Source: an uncultured Schwartzia sp.
GTDB lineage: Bacteria > Bacillota > Negativicutes > Selenomonadales > Selenomonadaceae
DNA length: 5,395 nucleotides
Direction: 5' to 3'
NCBI GenBank assembly: GCA_905373705.1
Contig: CAJPUA010000087.1
Coordinates: 1-5,395, forward strand
The notes beneath the pieces were generated by a model. It was not told the DNA's origin. It worked only from the letters and a program-made list of their open reading frames with translations, and did no database searches. This document shows, one piece after another, positions 1 to 5,395 of the stretch (positions within the stretch are counted from its first letter, which is position 1; every line of letters begins with the position of its first letter). Both the position numbers and the translations under genes were made by a program.

Positions 1-10
1 TAAGCTTAAC

Positions 11-28
11 ACTGTTTTTGCAAACAGT
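11..28. repeat. Perfect 7-bp inverted repeat (hairpin 1)
   Basis: The arms ACTGTTT (11-17) and AAACAGT (22-28) are perfectly complementary around a 4-base loop, TTGC. It sits 61 bases past the traF stop. Read leftward it is not followed by a T-run, so it is not a typical intrinsic terminator for traF. It could be a protein-binding dyad or a transcript-end stabiliser. Its right arm is shared with a second possible hairpin. Confidence 0.45.
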
Positions 29-50
29 CCCTGCAAGGTGCTGTTTTTTT
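22..50 (+). terminator. Possible rightward intrinsic terminator (hairpin 2 plus T-run)
   Basis: AAACAG (22-27) can pair with CTGTTT (41-46). A T·G pair and a short CC/GG extension with a bulge lie inside, and T's continue to position 50. The stem plus U-run would terminate transcripts entering from the left on the plus strand, protecting the leftward traF operon from convergent transcription. The stem is short and imperfect, so the call is weak. It competes with the 11-28 hairpin for the same arm. Confidence 0.3.
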
Positions 51-88
51 GCCCGCGGGTTGGGGGTGAACACGCCCTAAATAGAACG

Positions 89-601
89 TTACCTGTTGCT
101 CCACGTCAAGATCGGCTTCACCTTGTGGCATTGCTCTCGTTTGGCAGGCCCCAGATAACGAGAATCGAATCCTCGCGGAGAATCGCTAAGGAGCCAGACT
201 TCATCAGAAGCAAGACGAACAGGCAGTGGAAACGTGCTTAAAGGGCGACCGGCCTTGTCAAACGACAGCGGGGTGCTGTTTGCAATGACTTTTCCAGCCA
301 CACGCAGCAGTCCGGATGAGTCGGTTTCAACAAGGTCATCAGATAAACCGGCGACGTGTTTCAGAAAGTCTCGACTTTCTCCCCAACCATTTTTGCGCCA
401 GTACCGCTCAGGCATCCAGCCCGTAGACTTGAAGGCTGCGATGGGAACGCGTACGGTATCGCCGCACTGTAGCGTTTCATCCACACGCCACCACAAGCCA
501 ACTGGAACGGAGTACGTCGTGTTCATAACCAGTCGGCCAGAACAGAACAGGGCGGCAAGCGCCGCCCCGACAAGAAGAATCAACGCTGCAATTCGACGCA
601 T
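89..601 (-). CDS. traF: TraF-type conjugative transfer signal peptidase (S26 family)
   Basis: This 170-aa protein looks like a TraF peptidase, the S26 signal-peptidase relative that in IncP plasmid RP4 trims the pilin precursor TrbC and joins its ends into a cyclic pilin. A hydrophobic segment at residues 4-20 anchors it in the inner membrane with the catalytic part in the periplasm. The likely nucleophile is Ser31 in N-T-T-Y-S-V-P-V-G-L, the usual S-x-P-x-G-L box. Lys81 in F-L-K-H-V-A-G-L is the likely general base. Asp146 lies in F-D-S-R-Y-L-G-P, the conserved box near the C-terminus. This Ser/Lys/Asp spacing resembles that recalled for RP4 TraF. Length is normal for the family. The start ATG overlaps the TAA of the upstream gene by one base (TAATG). 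No Shine-Dalgarno sequence precedes it, so translation is probably coupled. Pilin substrate genes are not in the window. Confidence 0.88.
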   Translation of the reverse strand: MRRIAALILLVGAALAALFCSGRLVMNTTYSVPVGLWWRVDETLQCGDTVRVPIAAFKSTGWMPERYWRKNGWGESRDFLKHVAGLSDDLVETDSSGLLRVAGKVIANSTPLSFDKAGRPLSTFPLPVRLASDEVWLLSDSPRGFDSRYLGPAKREQCHKVKPILTWSNR

Positions 602-1470
602 TATAGAATGGAATTCACGTTCAAGAACACAATGTCTCCGCCATCATATCGTGCAGCAAAATCTATAATGCCGTTGCCTTTGTCAGGGGCCTTGTACAGG
701 TCACGATACAAGCCGATCTTACCCCTAACAATTTGCTGGCGAAGCTCGTCGGACAGACCGTCAAGTTTATAGCCCACCCACCACTCTTTGTTGTCGCCTT
801 GAAACACAAAACGGCTGTCACTGTAGTCTACATCTTCCTCAAGGTACGGCTTTACCACCCCCAGGATATGCTCAGGGGTGTCCAGGATCGACGCAAGGTT
901 GTAATTCTTGTCCTGAGCGATTTCATGACGATGCTTTGAGAGGAAGCCCTTTAAGGCCTTTGCCGTTGTCCTTGCAGGCTTCAGAAACTTTTCAATTTCA
1001 TCGTCCTGCGCCTCTTGAACTTTCAAGCTCTTGATGCCGAGCTTCTTAAGCGTCTGTTCGTTTTCCTCGCCGTAATATTGCCTCAACCATGGATCTTCCC
1101 GTTTTTCAGAAGCTTGGAATGCCTCAAAGATCACCTTGGCGTCGGCGACGCGCTTCTTCAATCCCTCATTGGCAGCTTTGGGGTCGTCCGGTAACGGAGT
1201 AGGATGCCCATCAGGAGCATATTTTTCGAGCCACTCCAAAGCCGTCTTGTCTCTCGTGAATGCCGCTATTCCTCCAATCGACCTTCCAGCTTCCTGGAAT
1301 TGCTTCATGAGCGCTTCATTCTCTGCGGCGAGTTCCTCCGGCGTCATCGAGGCAATGGCCGGCGTGTTGATGGACAAGCCGCCGCTGCCTATCAGGGAAT
1401 ACACTCCGGCAGCTAAAATGCCCAGCACCAGGACAAAAACCGCTATATCCTTTCCGCGAAACTTCTGCAT
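601..1470 (-). CDS. Uncharacterised single-pass membrane/periplasmic protein
   Basis: I do not recognise this 289-aa protein. A short basic N-terminus (K3, R5, K7) is followed by a hydrophobic stretch at about residues 9-28, which predicts a signal anchor with the remaining 260 residues in the periplasm. That part is highly charged, likely mostly helical in residues 42-180 (many E, K and A), and has no cysteine. A more aromatic C-terminal part contains E-W-W-V-G-Y (229-234) and ends in hydrophobic residues. An ATG further upstream (1626) would run out of frame through the 3' end of topB. The ATG at 1470 is preferred because AGAGGAG lies 9 bases before it and because translation from there begins with a clean membrane anchor. 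It follows topB by 20 bases and overlaps traF by one base. It is therefore probably a transfer-apparatus component or a TraF partner, by context only. Confidence 0.85.
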   Translation of the reverse strand: MQKFRGKDIAVFVLVLGILAAGVYSLIGSGGLSINTPAIASMTPEELAAENEALMKQFQEAGRSIGGIAAFTRDKTALEWLEKYAPDGHPTPLPDDPKAANEGLKKRVADAKVIFEAFQASEKREDPWLRQYYGEENEQTLKKLGIKSLKVQEAQDDEIEKFLKPARTTAKALKGFLSKHRHEIAQDKNYNLASILDTPEHILGVVKPYLEEDVDYSDSRFVFQGDNKEWWVGYKLDGLSDELRQQIVRGKIGLYRDLYKAPDKGNGIIDFAARYDGGDIVFLNVNSIL

Positions 1471-1479
1471 GAGTACGAT

Positions 1480-1486
1480 CTCCTCT
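1480..1486 (-). promoter_or_regulatory. Ribosome binding site fixing the start of the 289-aa gene
   Basis: On the minus strand AGAGGAG ends 9 bases before the ATG at 1470, between the topB stop (1491-1493) and that ATG. It is the main reason for rejecting the longer upstream start at 1626. Confidence 0.75.
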
Positions 1487-1490
1487 CTTG

Positions 1491-3533
1491 CTAATGCTGT
1501 TTTTTGAACACGGGTTTTCCGCCGTCGTCGTCCGCGGTCGCACGGCACGTCGGGTAGTTGCCGCAGCCCCAGAAGGGACCGTTCTTCCCGTTCCTCAAGA
1601 CCATCTTTGCTCCACACTTTGGGCACTTCACGTCGCCTTTTCCGGCCTTGGGAGCCGTCTTCTTCGTGGCCTTTACAGGCTTCTTCTCCCCACTGCCCTG
1701 CACAGAAACGGAGCCCGCCTGGGCAATGCTCTCCCGAATCGTCGTCGCCATCTGCTCCATCATGTCCTCAATGGAGAGCGTCCCTTCCTTAATGGCACGA
1801 AACTTCGTCTCCCAGAGCGCGGTGAGGTCCGGCAGAGTTATCGCCTCCGGCAAAGCCTGAATCAGGCTGCGGGCAGCGGGAGTGGAGATCAGTTGCTTCT
1901 TCTGCTTTTGAAGCTGGCCGAACGTGATGAGGTCCTTCAGGATGCCCGCCTGCGTCGCCGCCGTCCCGATCCCGTCCGTTTCACGGAGAATCTTCTTGAC
2001 CTTTGGATCGGCAACAAACTTATGGACCTCGTTCATCGCCCGAAGCAAGCTGGCCTCAGTGAACCGTGCCGGAGCCTTCGTTTGCTTCTCCTGGAGCTTC
2101 GTGTCGCGGCACTCCCCCTGCTCCCCTTCGCTCACAACCGGAAGGGCAGCCTGTTCTTCCTCCTGCTCCTCCCCGTCCTCATCCTTTTCAGGCTTGTCAT
2201 CCCTCTCAACTGCCTTCCAGCCCTCCGCCAGTACCCGGCGGCCGGAAGCAACGAAGGTCTCTCCCTCCACCTCAGTGATGATGCCGGTCTGCATGTACTC
2301 GTGGTCCGGCATGAAAAAGGCAAGGTAACGGCGGGCGACAAGCTCAAAGATCAGGGCCTCATCCCCCTCCAGCGGCTTTAACGCCCTGCAGGACGAGGAG
2401 GGGATGATCGCGTGATGCTCCTCTACCTTCTTGCCGTTAAAGACGGGCGTTTTCCGGGCCGTGTCGAGCTCATCAGGGCACTTCAGGGAGGACAGGGCAT
2501 CGATCACCGCCAGGACCTTCTCCGCCTCGCCCTGGTGCCCCTCCGGCAGGTACTCGCAGTCGGAGCGCGGATACGTGAGGACCCCCTGCTCGTAGAGCTT
2601 CTGGCAGACCTCCAGGACCCGGGAGGGGGACAGGTCGTATTTCCTCGAAGCCGCCATCTGAAGCTTCGGCAGCGAGTACCCCAGCGGTGGCTTAACACTC
2701 TGCTTTTTGCTCTCGTACTTCGTTATGACAGCCGGCTTGCCCTTGAGCCTCGACGCCAGCTCCTCGCCTGTCGCCTTATCGACCAGGCGTCCTTCCTCAT
2801 CAAGGCCTGTCTGCTCCTCCTTCGGCCTCCAGCCCGCCCAGAAGGCCCCTTCCTTAACCTGTATTTGCGCCTGAAGGGCCCAATAAGGCTTGGGGACAAA
2901 GGACTCAATCTCAAGGTCCCGACACACCACCAGCGCCGTGACGGGCGTCTTGACCCGACCTATCCGGAGCGGACCTCCATCGTAGCCGTTCTTCTCTGCA
3001 AGTTTGGTGTAGAGCCGCGTCATGTTCATGCCGTGCAGCCAGTCCGCCTGACTGCGCGCCCGTGCGGCGTCGCGGTCACCTCGGAAGTCTTCGTTGGGCT
3101 TGAGCTCGGCCAGGGCCTTTCGCACGGCGTCCGGGTTCGTGTCGCTGATAAGGACGCGCTGCACGGGGCCTTTGTACTTGCAGTACTCCAGAATCTCATC
3201 AATGAGTAGCTGCCCTTCACGGTCGCAGTCCCCGGCGTTGACGACAGAATCCGCCTTCTTGAGCAGGGTCTTGAGGTTGTCGAAGAGGTCCCTGCTCTCC
3301 TTCTTGACCAGCATCTTCCATTCCTCCGGAATGATGGGCAGGTCGGTCAGGTTCCAGCGCTTGTACTTCTCGTCGTATTGCTCTGGCATCGCCTGTTCCA
3401 GGAGATGACCTGCAGCCCATGCCACGACGTCGTTTCCGGCCTCAATGTAGAGCCTTGAAGCCTTCTGCGGCTGAGGCAGCACGGCGGCGATCGCACGGGC
3501 CAGGCTCGGTTTCTCCGCTATGAAAAGACGCAT
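1491..3533 (-). CDS. topB: DNA topoisomerase III (type IA), TopB/TraE-like
   Basis: This complete 680-aa type IA topoisomerase cuts one DNA strand through a tyrosine link, passes another strand and reseals. The Toprim domain starts at I-A-E-K-P-S (Glu7, Lys8) and has G-D-C-D-R-E-G (Asp102, Asp104, Glu106) for metal binding. R-I-G-R-V-K-T-P (190-197) is the next family box. The active-site Tyr321 is in L-T-Y-P-R-S-D-C with Arg323. H-H-A-I-I-P-S (373-379) and L-R-E-T-D-G-I-G-T (516-524) follow. A Lys-rich linker leads to one zinc ribbon with Cys637, Cys640, Cys657 and Cys663. Length is close to that of E. coli TopB (about 650 aa). GGTGGAG lies 4 bases before the ATG. The gene is 18 bases below the KfrB-like gene. 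In RP4 a topoisomerase III gene (traE) lies next to traF, so a role in plasmid transfer or maintenance is likely. The chromosomal enzyme resolves replication intermediates. Confidence 0.97.
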   Translation of the reverse strand: MRLFIAEKPSLARAIAAVLPQPQKASRLYIEAGNDVVAWAAGHLLEQAMPEQYDEKYKRWNLTDLPIIPEEWKMLVKKESRDLFDNLKTLLKKADSVVNAGDCDREGQLLIDEILEYCKYKGPVQRVLISDTNPDAVRKALAELKPNEDFRGDRDAARARSQADWLHGMNMTRLYTKLAEKNGYDGGPLRIGRVKTPVTALVVCRDLEIESFVPKPYWALQAQIQVKEGAFWAGWRPKEEQTGLDEEGRLVDKATGEELASRLKGKPAVITKYESKKQSVKPPLGYSLPKLQMAASRKYDLSPSRVLEVCQKLYEQGVLTYPRSDCEYLPEGHQGEAEKVLAVIDALSSLKCPDELDTARKTPVFNGKKVEEHHAIIPSSSCRALKPLEGDEALIFELVARRYLAFFMPDHEYMQTGIITEVEGETFVASGRRVLAEGWKAVERDDKPEKDEDGEEQEEEQAALPVVSEGEQGECRDTKLQEKQTKAPARFTEASLLRAMNEVHKFVADPKVKKILRETDGIGTAATQAGILKDLITFGQLQKQKKQLISTPAARSLIQALPEAITLPDLTALWETKFRAIKEGTLSIEDMMEQMATTIRESIAQAGSVSVQGSGEKKPVKATKKTAPKAGKGDVKCPKCGAKMVLRNGKNGPFWGCGNYPTCRATADDDGGKPVFKKQH

Positions 3534-3551
3534 CGATCTCCACCGCCTCTC

Positions 3552-4379
3552 CTACCGATGCAGCGACTTGGACTGCTTCTGTATAATGGGGGCCAGCTTT
3601 GCCTTAGCACCGTCTTTGGGGTAGGTGATCTTCAGGTCCTGACCCTGTTCCGGCGCTGTTTCCAGCTTCTCAAGCCTGTGAACGGTGAAAAGCTTGGAGG
3701 CGGTTTGCTGGATACACCTGCCGTGTTCTGCGTCTGCACGGATGATCTTGCCGGTGAACCACTGGCCTTTGGTGTAGGGATGGAGGTTTATCGTTGGCTC
3801 CTGGACGCCGGTGTCCTCCGTGATCATACCGGCAAGCTCGCCGGACACGGCTTCGGGCATCAATGCCTCGCGCTGGCGTTCTCGGCAGATGAGGATGACG
3901 GCACGAAGGTTCTCCTGCCGCGCCGCAAAAAAGTCCTTCTCCTCCGGCTCGCTGAAGCCGTTTTTCGCACTGCCAAGGTACTTGATCTGCCGGTTGCAGT
4001 TGGTCTCAAAGGGCTCGCCTTTAGGCAGGTTATCCGGGTTCACGCCGAGAACTTTAAGGCGCTCGAAGTGAGCCTGATATCCCTTCACGTCCAAGATGTC
4101 GCTCAGTGATCCGCGAATGGCCATGTTTTCGACGATCTGTTTGTCGTATCTGGCCTCATCTTCTGGAGTGTTCGCATAGAGGGCCTTTTCGAGGTTGATG
4201 CTCATCTGTTCGGCATCCAGTATATCGGAGGCGTTGCCGGAAGCGGCAACGCCTCGCAATATGGCGGTGGTGTTTGCAAGCGTGTCATTAACTTTTTTCT
4301 TCTGAGATGTGCGTTCCAATCGTTCCTTGGCATCGGAGTGATTTAGAATGGCAGTAGAAAGCTTTTTCAGATTATCCAT
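3552..4379 (-). CDS. KfrB-domain-like plasmid accessory protein
   Basis: This is a 275-aa soluble protein with no signal peptide or membrane segment. Residues from about 203 to 260 resemble the KfrB domain: G-x-W-F-x-G-K-I-I, then I-Q-Q, F-T-V-H-R-L-E-K-L, and a Q-G-Q-D-L-K-I-T-Y strand. KfrB domains are found in plasmid-borne proteins; what the domain does is poorly known. The N-terminal part is helical, with a basic K-K-K cluster near residues 27-29. It carries a weak internal repeat in which S-D-I-L-D recurs at residues 51-55 and 93-97. Two starts are possible. A GTG at 4394 would add five residues, but the ATG at 4379 has AAGGA 7 bases upstream and is chosen. It overlaps the 82-aa gene by 8 bases, and topB starts 18 bases after its stop, so all three are probably translated from one message. 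The domain assignment is by eye and moderately sure. Confidence 0.8.
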   Translation of the reverse strand: MDNLKKLSTAILNHSDAKERLERTSQKKKVNDTLANTTAILRGVAASGNASDILDAEQMSINLEKALYANTPEDEARYDKQIVENMAIRGSLSDILDVKGYQAHFERLKVLGVNPDNLPKGEPFETNCNRQIKYLGSAKNGFSEPEEKDFFAARQENLRAVILICRERQREALMPEAVSGELAGMITEDTGVQEPTINLHPYTKGQWFTGKIIRADAEHGRCIQQTASKLFTVHRLEKLETAPEQGQDLKITYPKDGAKAKLAPIIQKQSKSLHR

Positions 4380-4620
4380 TGAGCCATCCTTCACCGAATA
4401 ATTTCACAGCATCGTTCAGGTTGTATCCCCACTCTCTCATCCTTTGAAGACCGAGAACATGCTTCATTCCGTCCGCAAGAATAGGATTCACAGGGATCTT
4501 CCTTCTTAGAGTATCAGCTGCTTCCTTCTCCCCACGCTCATCCAGCAAGTCCGCTTCATCCATAATTCTGTCCTTATCCTCATCCGACATCGTGGACACG
4601 AAATCCTTGGGCAATAGCAT
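4372..4620 (-). CDS. Small conserved-looking acidic protein of unknown function
   Basis: This 82-aa protein has no membrane segment and no cysteine. The N-terminal half is highly charged and likely helical (D/E/K/R-rich, residues 12-42). It is followed by a proline-containing turn, I-P-V-N-P (43-47), and a second helical part ending in W-G-Y-N-L-N-D-A and a terminal G-W-L-N-G. I do not recognise a named family. A strong ribosome binding site (GGAGG, 8 bases before the ATG) and an 8-base overlap with the next gene argue that it is real. It begins 41 bases after the trbI stop. Position suggests a cytoplasmic accessory or regulatory protein of the transfer region, perhaps a partner of the KfrB-like protein, but that is inference from context only. 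Confidence 0.78.
   Translation of the reverse strand: MLLPKDFVSTMSDEDKDRIMDEADLLDERGEKEAADTLRRKIPVNPILADGMKHVLGLQRMREWGYNLNDAVKLFGEGWLNG
4387..4391 (-). promoter_or_regulatory. Ribosome binding site fixing the start of the KfrB-like gene
   Basis: AAGGA on the minus strand lies 7 bases before the ATG at 4379 and inside the end of the upstream 82-aa gene. It favours this ATG over the in-frame GTG at 4394. Confidence 0.65.
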
Positions 4621-4628
4621 CTGTCATT

Positions 4629-4633
4629 CCTCC
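4629..4633 (-). promoter_or_regulatory. Strong ribosome binding site of the 82-aa gene
   Basis: GGAGG on the minus strand lies 8 bases before the ATG at 4620. It sits in the 41-base gap after the trbI stop (4621-4661), the largest gap inside the gene cluster. I see no convincing promoter in this gap, so transcription probably continued from trbI in the ancestral arrangement. Confidence 0.7.
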
Positions 4634-4661
4634 GTTTCAAAATACCACTCTTAACACTATT

Positions 4662-5306
4662 CTACCGCCATGCTGCCGGGAAAAGGATGTCCCGCTGAAC
4701 AAAGATCATAAAGCGGTAGCCTGGCTTTATCTTGATGGTCGGCTGCCGGTTGACCTCACGGCCGATAATCTGTGCGGATGCCTCCGCAATCGCTGCCGCA
4801 GCATTCTCAGCTAGAATGGATCGGTGATCCTCACGGTCTCGATCGCCATTTTTTGTCGGTGCAGCCATCTCCACCCCGGCTCCCAGCAGGGAAACCATCA
4901 TGGCTGAGGTTAGGATGCTGTTCCAATGACGGTTGACCTTGCCTTTGAACCCGGAGTAGCCCGACTGGTCCGCACCACCCAGGTTGTCCAGGACCAACGT
5001 AGACCCGTCGGGGAAGACAAGGCGGCTCCAGATGACCAGTACACGGCTCTGACCATAAGCCACCTGATTGTCGTATGTGCCGATCACCTTTGAGCCACGT
5101 GGAATGAGGAGGTATCGGCCCGATACGGTATCCCACACGTTCTCTGAAATCTGAGCAACCATGTTGCCGGGCAGGTCCGAGTTCAGGCCGGAGATAAGAA
5201 CGCAGGGAAGAAGCGTTCCGGACTTAAGCTCCAGCGGGCTGCGCGGCGTGGCACGAATGTGCTGCGAATACTCCTCCGGAAGGTTCTGTTTGATGAACGC
5301 CTCCTT
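4662..5306 (-). pseudogene. trbI: trbI/virB10 C-terminal half, 5' end missing
   Basis: The frame encodes 214 residues of the TrbI/VirB10 C-terminal domain, the part that forms the outer-membrane-facing ring of a conjugative type IV secretion channel. Recognisable boxes in order are S-P-L-E-L-K-S-G-T, L-I-S-G-L-N-S-D-L-P-G, G-R-Y-L-L-I-P-R-G-S, L-D-N-L-G-G-A-D-Q-S-G-Y, a hydrophobic helix (the S-A-M-M-V-S-L-L-G-A-G-V stretch) and the closing P-G-Y-R-F-M-I-F-V-Q-R-D-I. Homology continues upstream of the first ATG (5162) to a TAG at 5307-5309, where AT-rich DNA starts. Family members are usually about 400 aa, with a cytoplasmic tail, one inner-membrane helix and a proline-rich region, and none of these is here. 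No in-frame ATG, GTG or TTG exists before 5162, and that ATG lacks a Shine-Dalgarno. The remnant is unlikely to work by itself. An assembly or contig junction is the main alternative to true gene disruption. Confidence 0.85.
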
Positions 5307-5395
5307 CTAAAAACAAGTTATGGAATTGATGATCTTATTTTATTTTAAAGCTAAAGATGTTGACATGAGGCATATTTAACTATACACTTAAAGTA
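5307..5395. other. AT-rich flank abutting the broken trbI
   Basis: About 25% G+C over 5311-5395, against clearly more than half in the adjacent trbI remnant. No gene longer than about 20 codons is present on either strand. The abrupt change coincides with loss of the trbI reading frame, so this is most likely the edge of inserted or foreign DNA. I recognise no insertion-sequence terminal repeat, and the other side of the event is outside the window. Confidence 0.6.
5360..5388 (+). promoter_or_regulatory. Possible sigma-70 promoter reading out to the right
   Basis: A perfect TTGACA (5360-5365) is followed by TACACT (5383-5388) at 17 bases, or by TATACA (5381-5386) at the shorter spacing of 15. 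It points rightward, away from the transfer genes. AT-rich DNA yields such matches by chance, so the call is weak. It would suit a gene starting beyond the right edge. Confidence 0.25.

Larger units (their letters stand above)
1..88. other. Non-coding left edge downstream of traF
   Basis: No convincing gene lies between the traF stop codon and the left edge of the window. The stretch is richer in A/T near the edge and holds a 7-bp perfect inverted repeat (11-28), a second overlapping hairpin (22-46) and a T-run (44-50), described separately. No start codon of a leftward gene is visible. Confidence 0.6.

Noticed and set aside
1471..1626. A longer start (ATG at 1626) for the 289-aa membrane protein, adding 52 residues
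   Set aside because: The extra residues are an out-of-frame reading of the end of topB, including its zinc ribbon. They are Arg/Glu-rich with no ribosome binding site, while ATG 1470 has AGAGGAG and starts directly before a membrane anchor.
2130..2225. Acidic Glu/Asp-rich stretch inside TopB (about residues 443-473) as a novel insertion
   Set aside because: A variable acidic linker before the P-x-x-F-T-E-A-S-L-L box is usual in TopB proteins, so it is not an unusual domain.
1488..3209. Long plus-strand open frames opposite topB (1488-2381 and 2412-3209)
   Set aside because: They lie wholly antisense to a well-supported topB, their translations are Leu/Arg/Pro-rich low-information sequence with no recognisable domain, and such frames arise from GC-rich codon use on the other strand.
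3558..4109. A 183-aa plus-strand open frame opposite the KfrB-like gene
   Set aside because: It is antisense to a gene with good start signals and shows no recognisable motif.
5292..5306. AGAAGGAGG just after the TAG as a ribosome binding site that rescues the trbI remnant
   Set aside because: It is a strong Shine-Dalgarno match, but no ATG, GTG or TTG follows at a suitable distance in the trbI frame. It is more simply the codons for K-E-A of the original protein.
5320..5379. A 19-codon plus-strand frame starting at ATG 5320 in the AT-rich flank
   Set aside because: It is too short, has no ribosome binding site and no recognisable content; it is expected by chance.
1..5395. CRISPR arrays, tRNA or rRNA genes, and tandem DNA repeats
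   Set aside because: None seen: no regularly spaced repeats, no cloverleaf-like sequence and no rRNA-like segments on either strand.

Overview
The window is a single block of co-oriented genes read from right to left (minus strand). It comes from a conjugative element (plasmid or integrative conjugative element) of a Gram-negative bacterium. The evidence is a TrbI/VirB10-type type IV secretion protein, a TraF-type pilin-processing peptidase and a TopB (topoisomerase III) of the kind carried by IncP-like transfer regions. Base composition is fairly GC-rich and gene spacing is tight, with start/stop overlaps. The protein sequences look proteobacterial, perhaps of the Desulfovibrio group, but that placement is an impression and not shown.

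Layout in transcription order, from high to low coordinates. (a) 5307-5395: AT-rich DNA (about 25% G+C) with no gene, unlike the rest of the window. (b) 4662-5306: the C-terminal half of trbI, open up to a TAG stop exactly where the AT-rich DNA begins, so the gene has lost its 5' half. (c) 4372-4620: a small acidic protein of unknown function (82 aa). (d) 3552-4379: a 275-aa protein whose C-terminal part resembles the KfrB domain; it overlaps (c) by 8 bases. (e) 1491-3533: topB, complete, with Toprim, active-site tyrosine and C-terminal zinc ribbon. (f) 601-1470: an unrecognised 289-aa single-pass membrane protein. (g) 89-601: traF, which overlaps (f) by one base. (h) 1-88: no gene, but two mutually exclusive hairpins next to a T-run.

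The genes fit a conjugation module. TrbI belongs to the mating-pair channel, TraF matures (and in RP4 cyclises) the pilin, TopB can handle DNA topology during plasmid maintenance or transfer, and the KfrB-like protein is of a type linked to plasmid maintenance. In RP4, traF and the topoisomerase gene traE are also neighbours, which supports the assignment. Relaxase, coupling protein and the other trb genes are not in the window.

The points most worth following up are the decapitated trbI at a sharp composition boundary, and the two or three uncharacterised proteins (f, d, c) packed between known transfer genes. Protein (f) stands out because traF has no ribosome binding site of its own and seems to depend on it for translation. 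I found no strong evidence for a wholly new system.
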